A stretch of 64,000 bases of DNA from contig NZ_CP122379.1 in NCBI RefSeq assembly GCF_029814825.1, positions 1,798,001 to 1,862,000 of the forward strand, in the 5' to 3' direction. Positions 42,613 through 50,772 of this stretch are shown here, piece by piece. Made by a program: the position numbers and the translations under genes. Under the pieces are notes generated by a model. It ran no database searches. It was not told the origin of the DNA and saw only the letters and a list, made by a program, of their open reading frames with translations. The DNA is from Aequorivita marisscotiae. GTDB taxonomy: Bacteria > Bacteroidota > Bacteroidia > Flavobacteriales > Flavobacteriaceae. The number at the start of each line of letters is the position of its first letter. The first letter of the stretch is position 1.

Positions 42613-43266
42613 CTACGCTTTCGTCATCATAATTTCCATATTTTTAAATTCGTTGCCACTTGGGCCAATTTCAAACATTTCTAATTTCCGGGTGTTTTCA
42701 TCTATATAGGTATATACTTGTTTCATCTGCTTTTCCTTGCCCGTCATCGGATCCATCATCGTACCCGTAAAAGTTGTGGTTTTACTGGGAGCATCGTATT
42801 TTCCGCGCATTACCGAAATTCCGGTACCCATATTATCAATCCAAGTAGAGATGTATTCATTGCTGGCATTATCATAAGCTATGGTTGAGCGGCCTACAAA
42901 TGGCATTCCCATCATTTCGCCAGTAATAGTACCCTCTTGATAGCGACCGCCCATGATCATTTTAATTTCTTCGGTTGCAGTTGCTTTTTCGGGCGGCGCA
43001 TCGGGGCCCATCCAAAAGGTGAGTTCATCATTCCACGTACCTACATCGGCCGCCATTCTTTCGTGTTGTTCCCCAGGCGTCATATAAGCTTCCCAAGCTT
43101 TTTGCATTGCCACGGAATCCATTGTAATTTCTGGCATTTCGGGTTCTTCTGTTACAACGCTGTCTATTTCAACTGAGTTATCAGCTTCCATCGAATCCTT
43201 CGTTTCATTTTTGCAAGAAGCAAAACATAATACAAATACAGATACTATTAAAAATAGATTTTTCAT
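42613..43266 (-). CDS. DUF1579 lipoprotein
   Basis: 217 residues. The lipobox CFASC (about residue 18) is followed by KNETKDSMEADNSVEID, acidic as expected for surface lipoproteins. The mature domain has GEQHERMAADVGTWNDELTFW, MIMGGRYQEGTITGEMMGMPF and TWIDNMGTG, the DUF1579 pattern. The function is unknown. The gene stands alone. Confidence 0.85.
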   Translation of the reverse strand: MKNLFLIVSVFVLCFASCKNETKDSMEADNSVEIDSVVTEEPEMPEITMDSVAMQKAWEAYMTPGEQHERMAADVGTWNDELTFWMGPDAPPEKATATEEIKMIMGGRYQEGTITGEMMGMPFVGRSTIAYDNASNEYISTWIDNMGTGISVMRGKYDAPSKTTTFTGTMMDPMTGKEKQMKQVYTYIDENTRKLEMFEIGPSGNEFKNMEIMMTKA

Positions 43267-43425
43267 AATGTTAAAATTTAAGTTGTTGATTTAAAAGCTA
43301 AGTTATGAAAAAAGCAGGAAAAATGACGCTTATTAATTTGATTATTAGTGGATTGTGTAGAAGTTTAAAATGAGTTATTGTGAAGAATTTTTAACGAGAT
43401 AAAAATTTCCGAAGAAAAATTTTAT

Positions 43426-43902
43426 TTATTTCTTTCGCACAAAGATGGCAACCACCGCAGCCGTAACAATCCCAAAGCCCAACGCCCCTATAGCAGATTG
43501 CCACATATAGCTGTTTATGTTAAAATAATCATTAGCCTTGGTTCGGGTCATTAAATCATTGGTCACCGAATATTCAATTACGTTATTAAAATATTCGGGC
43601 GTAATATAATTATGGGTTATATATTGCGCCACGGGCGAAAGTAGCGCCACGAAAACACTTAGAATAATCCCCGATATAAAACCTTGTAGCCATGTTAATT
43701 TTCCGTTATAAACCCGTCTTCTTTTTTCGCGCATTTCTAAGAGATAAAGCAAAATAGCGAAAGGAGCAAATAGCATAGTAAGCCACCAATGGTCTGCAAT
43801 CTGCTCTTCGTGCCATCCAAGCGTTTTTTCGAGCAGCATCCAACAGAGCATTGCAATTGTAAAGATAAATGCCCATTTAAATTCAATATATATTTTGCGC
43901 AT
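43426..43902 (-). CDS. DUF4199 membrane protein
   Basis: 158 residues with four predicted membrane helices (about 8-25, 38-58, 70-92 and 130-155). The layout, with a long loop TPEYFNNVIEYSVTNDLMTRTKANDYF before the last helix, matches DUF4199. It is an inner-membrane protein of unknown function, flanked by gaps and independent. Confidence 0.8.
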   Translation of the reverse strand: MRKIYIEFKWAFIFTIAMLCWMLLEKTLGWHEEQIADHWWLTMLFAPFAILLYLLEMREKRRRVYNGKLTWLQGFISGIILSVFVALLSPVAQYITHNYITPEYFNNVIEYSVTNDLMTRTKANDYFNINSYMWQSAIGALGFGIVTAAVVAIFVRKK

Positions 43903-43960
43903 ATGTAATTTAGTTTGCGGTGAATTTTATACCCATTAAAGATACCTTTTTAAATCTAAA

Positions 43961-43988
43961 AAATCCCGAAGCATTTGCTTCGGGATTT
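43961..43988 (-). terminator. Terminator of secA
   Basis: A perfect 12-bp stem, AAATCCCGAAGC with GCTTCGGGATTT, has an ATTT loop and lies 57 bases past the secA stop. Confidence 0.88.
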
Positions 43989-44044
43989 ATAAATTTTGTT
44001 AAAACTACAAAACTGTGTTAACTAAAAAATCTTAGGTCCTAAGG

Positions 44045-47000
44045 TTATTCATCAACCAAAACCCAATCTCCTTTGTCTAATAGCGGAATTGCTTGTTTAA
44101 ATTTCATCGTTTTGTTTTCGCCGCTCATAACGTGCTTAATGGTAACCTTATCATTACGATTAATTTTTGGACGTTCGCGTACAATGGTTTCCGTTACCTG
44201 TTGGTGTTGTGATTGTGTATTGCCAGCGGCACGAGATTGGGCTGCACGCTCATCCATGTTTGGTATTTCGTCCTTTTGCTCGCTTAAGTTTTCTTTTCGT
44301 TTTACCTCTCTTGCTTCCTGTATTTGCTGCTGGTTTTCCTGTGGAAGCTCACCTTTGAAAAGGAAAGAAATAACGTCTTTATTTACCTTTTCAATCATCG
44401 CCTTAAAAAGCTCAAAAGCTTCAAATTTATAAATAAGCAAGGGGTCTTTCTGCTCGTGAACCGCAAGTTGAACGGATTGTTTTAACTCGTCCATCTTGCG
44501 AAGGTGGGTTTTCCAAGCATCGTCAATAATGGCTAAAGTGATATTTTTTTCAAAATCATTTACCAGTTGTTTTCCTTCGGTTTCGTACGCTTTTTCCAGG
44601 TCGGTGGCAACATTTAACGTTTTTACACCATCTGTAAACGGAACTAGGATTCTTTTGTATTTATCTTTTTGGGTTTCATAAACATTCTTAATTACCGGAT
44701 AAGCCATTTCAGCATTGCGCGCCATCTTGTTCTGATAGTGAACATAAGCGGCTTTATAAACCTTTCCGGCTATTTCACGGGCATCCATTTTTTCAAATTC
44801 TTTTTCGGAAATAGGGGAGCTCATGGAGAAGAACCTAATCAACTCAAATTCAAAGTTTTTATAATCCTGCGCCATTTTATTGCTCTCGGCAACAACTTCG
44901 GCAGTATCAAAAATCATATTCGCGATATCTACACGAAGACGGTCTCCAAATAGGGCGTGGAAACGGCGTTTGTAAACCACCTCGCGCTGCGCATTCATTA
45001 CATCATCATATTCCAATAATCGCTTACGGATCCCAAAGTTATTTTCCTCTACCTTTTTCTGCGCACGTTCAATAGATTTTGAAATCATGCTGTGCTGGAT
45101 AACTTCGCCTTCCTTAAGACCCATACGGTCCATCATTTTGGCAATTCGCTCACTTCCGAAAAGACGCATCAAGTTGTCTTCCAATGAAACGTAAAATTGT
45201 GAACTTCCCGGATCGCCCTGACGACCACTACGACCGCGCAACTGCCTGTCTACACGGCGGCTATCGTGGCGCTCGGTACCCACAATGGCAAGTCCGCCTG
45301 CATCTTTAACTTCTTTGCTCAGTTTAATATCCGTACCACGACCCGCCATGTTTGTGGCTATGGTTACGATTCCACTTTTTCCTGCTTCGGCTACAATATC
45401 TGCCTCGCGTTTGTGGAGTTTTGCGTTCAAAACATTGTGCGGAATATTTCGCAAACTCAACATTCTGCTGAGTAATTCTGAAATTTCTACGGAAGTGGTA
45501 CCAATTAAAACAGGTCTTCCCGCTTTTGAAAGTGCTACCACCTCTTCGCCAACGGCGTTATATTTTTCTCTTTTTGTTTTGTAGATTTTATCTTCTCGGT
45601 CAAATCGCGCAATGGGGCGGTTAGTAGGAATTTCAACTACATCTAGTTTGTAGATTTCCCAAAGCTCGCCAGCCTCTGTTACTGCAGTACCCGTCATTCC
45701 TGAGAGTTTGCGGTACATTCTAAAGTAATTTTGAAGTGTAATTGTAGCGAAGGTCTGTGTCATGGCTTCAATTTTCACATCCTCTTTTGCTTCAATTGCT
45801 TGATGAAGACCGTCACTGTAGCGGCGGCCATCCATAATACGACCCGTTTGCTCATCCACGATCATTACCTTGTTCTCCATCACCACATATTGATCGTCTT
45901 TTTCAAAAAGCGTATAGGCTTTTAAAAGTTGGTTCATTGTGTGGATACGCTCACTTTTCACAGAAAAATCGCGAAAAAGTTCTTCTTTTTCTGCAACTTC
46001 CTCTTCTGTTGAAAGTTCCTTGCTTTCAATTTTTGCAATTTCACTTCCAATTTCTGGCATAATAAAGAAATCTGGATCGCCTTCGCCTGAGAGATAGTCA
46101 ATTCCTTTATCGGTAAGATCTATTTGGTTGTTTTTTTCGTCTATTACAAAATAAAGTTCGGCGTCAACTTTTGGCATTTCGCGGTTGTTGTCGCTCATGT
46201 AATGATTTTCGGTTTTTTGAAGAATTTGCTTTACACCTTCTTCCGAAAGGTATTTTATAAGAGCCTTATTTTTCGGCAAACCGCGGAAAACACGAAGCAA
46301 TTGAAAACCACCTTCTTTATGATCGCCTTCTTTAATTAGTTTTTTGGCTTCGGCTAAAACGCCGGTTAGATATTTTTTTTGAACCTCAACAATAGCGTTT
46401 ATTTTAGGCTTCAATTCGTTAAACTCGTGGCGATCGCCTTCAGGCACGGGGCCCGAAATAATTAACGGTGTACGTGCGTCATCAATTAAAACCGAATCTA
46501 CCTCATCTACAATAGCGTAGTGGTGTGGTCGCTGAACAAGATCGTCTGGCGAATGGGCCATATTATCGCGCAGATAATCAAAACCAAATTCGTTATTGGT
46601 TCCATAAGTAATGTCGGAAAGGTATGCTTTTCTTCGCGCTGCCGAATTGGGGCGGTGATTGTCTATACAATCTACTGTCATTCCGTGAAACTCAAATAAA
46701 GGTGCCATCCAAGCACTATCACGTTTTGCAAGATAATCGTTTACCGTTACCAGGTGTACCCCGTTTCCGGCAAGGGCATTTAGGTACATTGGCAGGGTAG
46801 CTACCAAGGTTTTACCTTCACCCGTTTGCATCTCGGCTACTTTTCCTTCGTGAAGAGCAACCCCTCCAATTAGCTGAACGTCGTAATGTACCATATCCCA
46901 GGTAATGGGCTTTCCTGCGGCATCCCAAGAGTTTTTCCAAATGGCTTTATCGTCTTCTAGGGTTACATAGTCTTTATCTGCAGAAATTTCACGGTCAAAT

Positions 47001-47404
47001 GGGCTGGCCGTTACTGTAATTGTTTCGTTGTTTTTAAAGCGTTTGGCAGTTTCTTTCATTACTGCAAAAGCTTCGGGAAGTATTTTGTTAAGGGTTACTT
47101 TTTCAATTTCGTAGCGATCGTCCTTAAGTTTGTCTATTTGATTGTAGAATTCTTCTTTTTTATTGATATCCTGCTCGGTTTCAGATTGTTTTTCCAGGGT
47201 ATCAATTTGGTCTTGAATTTCTTTTTGAGCGTCTTTTATTTCTTTTCTGAAGTAATCTGATTTGGCTCGCAGTTCATCGTGGGAAAGTTTTTCAATTGTA
47301 GATTCAAACTTTTTTACTTCGTTCACCAGCGGCTGTATTTGGCCAATATCTTTTTTTGATTTATCGCCAACAAAAACTTTTAATACATTATCTAATATTC
47401 CCAT
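44045..47404 (-). CDS. secA: Protein translocase ATPase SecA
   Basis: 1119 residues, much longer than the ~900 of E. coli. Walker A is MQTGEGKT (about 192-199), DEVDSVLIDDARTPLI lies around 300, and the second helicase half shows TNMAGRGTDI and GRSGRQGDPG. Extra length lies in a coiled-coil insert near the N terminus (about 55-100) and in the region about 335-500. The C-terminal CxCx8C(H/C) zinc motif is absent; the end is KFKQAIPLLDKGDWVLVDE. It drives unfolded preproteins through SecYEG. It stands alone with its own terminator. Confidence 0.97.
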   Translation of the reverse strand: MGILDNVLKVFVGDKSKKDIGQIQPLVNEVKKFESTIEKLSHDELRAKSDYFRKEIKDAQKEIQDQIDTLEKQSETEQDINKKEEFYNQIDKLKDDRYEIEKVTLNKILPEAFAVMKETAKRFKNNETITVTASPFDREISADKDYVTLEDDKAIWKNSWDAAGKPITWDMVHYDVQLIGGVALHEGKVAEMQTGEGKTLVATLPMYLNALAGNGVHLVTVNDYLAKRDSAWMAPLFEFHGMTVDCIDNHRPNSAARRKAYLSDITYGTNNEFGFDYLRDNMAHSPDDLVQRPHHYAIVDEVDSVLIDDARTPLIISGPVPEGDRHEFNELKPKINAIVEVQKKYLTGVLAEAKKLIKEGDHKEGGFQLLRVFRGLPKNKALIKYLSEEGVKQILQKTENHYMSDNNREMPKVDAELYFVIDEKNNQIDLTDKGIDYLSGEGDPDFFIMPEIGSEIAKIESKELSTEEEVAEKEELFRDFSVKSERIHTMNQLLKAYTLFEKDDQYVVMENKVMIVDEQTGRIMDGRRYSDGLHQAIEAKEDVKIEAMTQTFATITLQNYFRMYRKLSGMTGTAVTEAGELWEIYKLDVVEIPTNRPIARFDREDKIYKTKREKYNAVGEEVVALSKAGRPVLIGTTSVEISELLSRMLSLRNIPHNVLNAKLHKREADIVAEAGKSGIVTIATNMAGRGTDIKLSKEVKDAGGLAIVGTERHDSRRVDRQLRGRSGRQGDPGSSQFYVSLEDNLMRLFGSERIAKMMDRMGLKEGEVIQHSMISKSIERAQKKVEENNFGIRKRLLEYDDVMNAQREVVYKRRFHALFGDRLRVDIANMIFDTAEVVAESNKMAQDYKNFEFELIRFFSMSSPISEKEFEKMDAREIAGKVYKAAYVHYQNKMARNAEMAYPVIKNVYETQKDKYKRILVPFTDGVKTLNVATDLEKAYETEGKQLVNDFEKNITLAIIDDAWKTHLRKMDELKQSVQLAVHEQKDPLLIYKFEAFELFKAMIEKVNKDVISFLFKGELPQENQQQIQEAREVKRKENLSEQKDEIPNMDERAAQSRAAGNTQSQHQQVTETIVRERPKINRNDKVTIKHVMSGENKTMKFKQAIPLLDKGDWVLVDE

Positions 47405-47695
47405 GATGTGTTTTATTTTGATGTGTTGCAGCGCAGCACCAATTTGTCAATTCTATTTATTTTTACCACGAATACACGAATGTTAATAGCCAATTTTTCG
47501 TAAATTCTTGGTTTTTTTTGAATTTTTCAATTTTTTTGAAAAACTCACTTTATAATTTATTTCCGTGAATACATTTGTGATTAACCGTTTAATTGGTGTA
47601 TTCGCCGTTTAATTTTTCAATACATTTTAAATAAAAAAAAGCCTCATAAAAGAGACTTTTTGTATTATTTTTAAATGTTTCCCAAAACCTTGGGA
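47405..47695. other. Gap upstream of secA with a CACGAAT repeat
   Basis: This 291-base AT-rich gap holds the secA promoter region and, near 47466-47481, CCACGAATACACGAAT. The same CCACGAATA core recurs in the long hairpin at 63073-63121. A weak hairpin near its end (47636-47661) is listed separately. No gene is seen. Confidence 0.45.
47636..47661 (-). terminator. Terminator of the DUF2795 gene
   Basis: AAAAAG-C-CTC pairs with GAG-A-CTTTTT (one mismatch) around an ATAAAA loop, 35 bases past the stop at 47696. Confidence 0.6.
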
Positions 47696-47917
47696 TTAAT
47701 ATTCATCCTCGTTCCAAAGATAATCGTCGTCTGTGGGGTAGTCTGCCCAGATCTCTTCAATAGAGTCATAAGAGTCGCCCTCGTCTTCAATTGCCTGAAG
47801 GTTTTCCACTACTTCTAGTGGAGCACCGGTCCTGATCGCGTAATCAATCAATTCGTCTTTGGTTGCGGGCCAGGGTGCATCGCTTAAATAGGATGCTAAT
47901 TCTAATGTCCAGTACAT
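47696..47917 (-). CDS. DUF2795 domain small protein
   Basis: 73 residues, strongly acidic. LASYLSDAPWPATKDELIDYAIRTGAP fits the small helical DUF2795 fold, and NLQAIEDEGDSYDSIEEIWADYP follows as an acidic tail. Similar proteins are conserved in flavobacteria. No function is known. It has no signal peptide. Confidence 0.8.
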   Translation of the reverse strand: MYWTLELASYLSDAPWPATKDELIDYAIRTGAPLEVVENLQAIEDEGDSYDSIEEIWADYPTDDDYLWNEDEY

Positions 47918-48122
47918 AGCACTTTAGGTTTTAATTTTCTGCAAAAGTAATTTTTTAGATCAAAAAGTCAAGTAAAATCTCAATTATTTCTGCTATATTT
48001 TAAAGAACGTTTTTTGTTAGCTGATAGTCAGTTAGTTGCAAAACAGCTTGTTTATAAGTTATTTTTTAAAAACTCGTGTTTTACTTAAATCTAACTAATA
48101 TTAGTAACAGATAATTAATAAC

Positions 48123-48695
48123 TTACAATTTCTTTGGAATCCATTGCGTTTCTTCTGCGTTTGTGTCTTTAGACAACTTTCGTGCCAGCACAAATAGGTA
48201 GTCAGATAGTCTGTTTAAATATTTTATAACTAGTTCGTTTACTGGTTCCTTTTCATTTAAAAGGGTAATCCGGCGTTCGGCACGACGACATACGGTACGG
48301 GCAATGTGACAAGATGACACGACCGGATTTCCTCCGGGAAGCACAAAATGGGTTATCTCTGGCAAGGCCTCGTTCATAGCATCCATTTCTGTTTCCAGAA
48401 GTAAAATATCTTCCTCCTCAACTTTTGGAATATTGAGGCGTTCCTTTCCACTTTTTAGAATGGCCTTGTTGGGGTCTGTTGCCAAGGTAGAACCTATGGT
48501 AAAAAGTATATTCTGAATTTGTATTACTATTTTTTTACTATGATCGTCTATGGCGTGGCTGCGTATCATCCCGAGGTTGGCATTAAGTTCGTCAACAGTG
48601 CCGTAACTTTCAATACGGATGTTGTGCTTAGGAACCCGTGTGCCGCCGAAAAGGGCAGTAGTGCCTGCATCGCCGGTTTTGGTGTATATTTTCAT
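48123..48695 (-). CDS. ATP:cob(I)alamin adenosyltransferase (PduO type)
   Basis: 190 residues. TKTGDAGTTALFGGTRVPK at the start binds ATP, and ARTVCRRAERR carries the conserved arginines. It attaches the 5'-deoxyadenosyl group to cobalamin, yielding the coenzyme used by methylmalonyl-CoA mutase. It complements meaB at 27341-28426, though the two are 20 kb apart. No cobalamin synthesis gene is present here. Confidence 0.93.
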   Translation of the reverse strand: MKIYTKTGDAGTTALFGGTRVPKHNIRIESYGTVDELNANLGMIRSHAIDDHSKKIVIQIQNILFTIGSTLATDPNKAILKSGKERLNIPKVEEEDILLLETEMDAMNEALPEITHFVLPGGNPVVSSCHIARTVCRRAERRITLLNEKEPVNELVIKYLNRLSDYLFVLARKLSKDTNAEETQWIPKKL

Positions 48696-48801
48696 TTTAG
48701 GTATGAGGTTTTAGACAAATTTACAAATAACACAATTAATGGATGGACTAAAAAATTATTTATTAATCGGGTTAAAGTGAAGAAAATTATTTCTTAAATT
48801 G

Positions 48802-48912
48802 TTACATATTTTCAAGTACTTCGGATAGGCTAAGGTGTAGGACTTTTACAATTATGCCAATAGGAACAACGAGTATCAATACGCCTGTGTAGTGCAATTG
48901 CCTACCGCCCAC
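48802..48912 (-). CDS. Possible 36-residue membrane microprotein
   Basis: From GTG 48912 the frame gives 36 residues, with the hydrophobic run YTGVLILVVPIGIIVKVL spanning a membrane. The start lies inside the last codons of the 58-residue gene with an 11-base overlap (GTGGGCGGTAG), the same overlap length as between the LAB_N and GT39 genes. A longer same-frame reading to 49041 would overlap that gene entirely and looks like chance upstream of the helix. Support is hydropathy and position only. Confidence 0.35.
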   Translation of the reverse strand: MGGRQLHYTGVLILVVPIGIIVKVLHLSLSEVLENM

Positions 48913-49078
48913 TTTCTTTTTCCCGTTCCTTTTTCCGCTCGTAGTAACTGCTTTTGAAATTTCTGTTGCGACGCGCCTTTTGGTTTGAAGCGTTGCGTTT
49001 GTTCCAAAAATAGAGAATGGCAAGTAGCAGGATTCCGCCAATGATTAAAACGATGGGGTTTGAAAGATCAAAATTCAT
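48902..49078 (-). CDS. Small membrane protein with basic tail
   Basis: 58 residues from ATG 49078. One membrane helix (about 8-24: PIVLIIGGILLLAILYFW) is followed by a strongly basic cytoplasmic tail (NKRNASNQKARRNRNFK, then YYERKKEREKE). The composition and the clean start favour this frame over the competing frame on the same strand. I recall similar short flavobacterial proteins. The function is unknown. Confidence 0.65.
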   Translation of the reverse strand: MNFDLSNPIVLIIGGILLLAILYFWNKRNASNQKARRNRNFKSSYYERKKEREKESGR

Positions 49079-49134
49079 ACTTCAAAGATAAAGTTTGAAA
49101 TGGGAAGGACGAAATTAAAAGAATATTTTTCAAC

Positions 49135-49839
49135 TCAGGACTTACCAATTAATACTTCCTTTTTCGTGTCGCTCTCTACCATTCCGTCGCGAAGCCTAAT
49201 TATTCTGTGGGCATTCTCGGCAATTTCTTCTTCGTGGGTTACAAGAATTACCGTATTGCCCGCTTGGTGAATTTCATTAAATAGATTCATTATTTCATCC
49301 GAAGTTTTTGAATCTAAATTGCCTGTTGGCTCATCGGCCAAAATAATAGATGGTTTATTTACTAAGGCTCTGCCAACAGCCACACGTTGCCGTTGTCCGC
49401 CGGAAAGTTGGTTTGGCTTGTGGTCCATCCTATCTGCCAGTCCCACATCTGTTAATACTTGTTTGGCACGTGCGGTGCGTTCGCTTTTTGAGGCGCCTGC
49501 ATAGATCATTGGCAAAGCCACATTTTCGAGCGCTGTGGTTCGGGGCAGTAAATTAAACGTTTGAAAAACGAAGCCTATTTCCTTATTTCTTATTTCAGCC
49601 AATTCGTCATCGGTCATATTGCTCACATCCTTGCCATTTAGCTCGTAGCTGCCAGAAGTAGGCGTGTCTAAACAACCCAAAAGATTCATTAATGTAGATT
49701 TTCCCGAGCCAGATGGCCCCATTAATGCTACGTATTCGCCGCGATTAATATCGAGGTCTATCCCTTTTAAAACTTTTACCACTTCATTTCCTAGTGGAAA
49801 ATCACGGGTTATTTTTCTAATTTTAATCAATAAACTCAT
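49135..49839 (-). CDS. ABC transporter ATPase (LolD/MacB-like), orphan
   Basis: 234 residues. Walker A is GPSGSGKST (about 40-48), the signature is [15 protein letters not shown], Walker B is [12 protein letters not shown] and the switch is VTHE. The sequence type is that of LolD/MacB ATPases, which power lipoprotein release or mechanotransmission rather than channel transport. No permease lies next to it, so its partner is elsewhere in the genome. Confidence 0.9.
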   Translation of the reverse strand: MSLLIKIRKITRDFPLGNEVVKVLKGIDLDINRGEYVALMGPSGSGKSTLMNLLGCLDTPTSGSYELNGKDVSNMTDDELAEIRNKEIGFVFQTFNLLPRTTALENVALPMIYAGASKSERTARAKQVLTDVGLADRMDHKPNQLSGGQRQRVAVGRALVNKPSIILADEPTGNLDSKTSDEIMNLFNEIHQAGNTVILVTHEEEIAENAHRIIRLRDGMVESDTKKEVLIGKS

Positions 49840-49970
49840 AGTCCTCTAAATTTCCAAAAAAGAAATTTTTTAAATTAATAGTGCTTGTAAGACGCAAAGA
49901 TACATGGGTTGTTACAAATTAAATTTAAAGCCTTTGTTTTAAAGTGAAAGAATTGTTTTGCCTATAAATA

Positions 49971-50747
49971 CTACTTAATGCGAATTATAAAATGTTGTTT
50001 AGGCTGTTCCTTCCTAAAAAATACCAAACCCCATTGAAAGGTATCGATACTTACTGTAACTTTTGTATTTGCAATAATTTGTTGCCATGCAGCCGTCATC
50101 TCTTTGCTCCAATAAATATCGTCAAAAATTATAAGAGAGTCGTTGTGAACATTGTTTAAAAGCGAATTGAAATACTGCAAAGTACGCTCTCCGTTATGGT
50201 CGCCGTCAATAAATACTAAATCGTATTTAACCATTTTATTTTCAAAAAGAAAATCTTTAAACAACATCTCGTTAATCTGAATATTGTGCAGATTAAATTT
50301 TTCAAAATATTGCTGCGCTTTCCCAAGGGTATTTGGGCAACCGTCCACCGTATTAATTGCGGCAAATTCATTGGCGAGCGAAAGCGCAACCGTACCAAGG
50401 CCCAAGGAGGTTCCAAGTTCTAAAATATTTTCACTTTTAAGATATTTCGCCAAGCGGAAAAGTAATTTTTGCCGCTTTTTTTTCATACCAGCATTTTTAA
50501 CTACTGCCGAAACCTTTCGGGCATTGCCTTTAAACACGCGCGAACCTTGGCCAAAATCCTTCATTTCTACCTTCGTGGTATCTTGCCTGAGGGCTTGGCG
50601 GTGTTTTTTTAAAATTTCGTATTCAGGGTATTTCGCTTTATCGTTAAAACACTGCGTCACCAAATCGAATACAAACGGCGAATGTACGCCATGCTTATTC
50701 TTGGAGAGCCGAATAAATTTTATATAACTTTTTGATTGATGTATCAT
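49971..50747 (-). CDS. SAM-dependent methyltransferase, O-methyltransferase-like
   Basis: 258 residues from ATG 50747 (MIHQSKSYIKF); the frame runs to 50822 but that stretch is not protein-like. SAM motif I is ILELGTSLGLGTVAL, followed by TVDG and the acidic DLVFIDGDHNGE. This is the class I fold close to catechol-O-methyltransferase-type enzymes. The N-terminal ~85 residues (KNKHGVHSPFVFDLVTQCF) are characteristic of this flavobacterial group. The substrate is unknown. It lies 26 bases downstream of the ABC-F gene. Confidence 0.85.
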   Translation of the reverse strand: MIHQSKSYIKFIRLSKNKHGVHSPFVFDLVTQCFNDKAKYPEYEILKKHRQALRQDTTKVEMKDFGQGSRVFKGNARKVSAVVKNAGMKKKRQKLLFRLAKYLKSENILELGTSLGLGTVALSLANEFAAINTVDGCPNTLGKAQQYFEKFNLHNIQINEMLFKDFLFENKMVKYDLVFIDGDHNGERTLQYFNSLLNNVHNDSLIIFDDIYWSKEMTAAWQQIIANTKVTVSIDTFQWGLVFFRKEQPKQHFIIRIK

Positions 50748-50772
50748 AATTTTGAATTTTTTTAATTCAGAA

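Noticed and set aside
48913..49041. Upstream extension of the 48802-48912 frame
   Set aside because: It overlaps the 58-residue gene in another frame on the same strand, and its composition (basic, no pattern) does not look like a protein.
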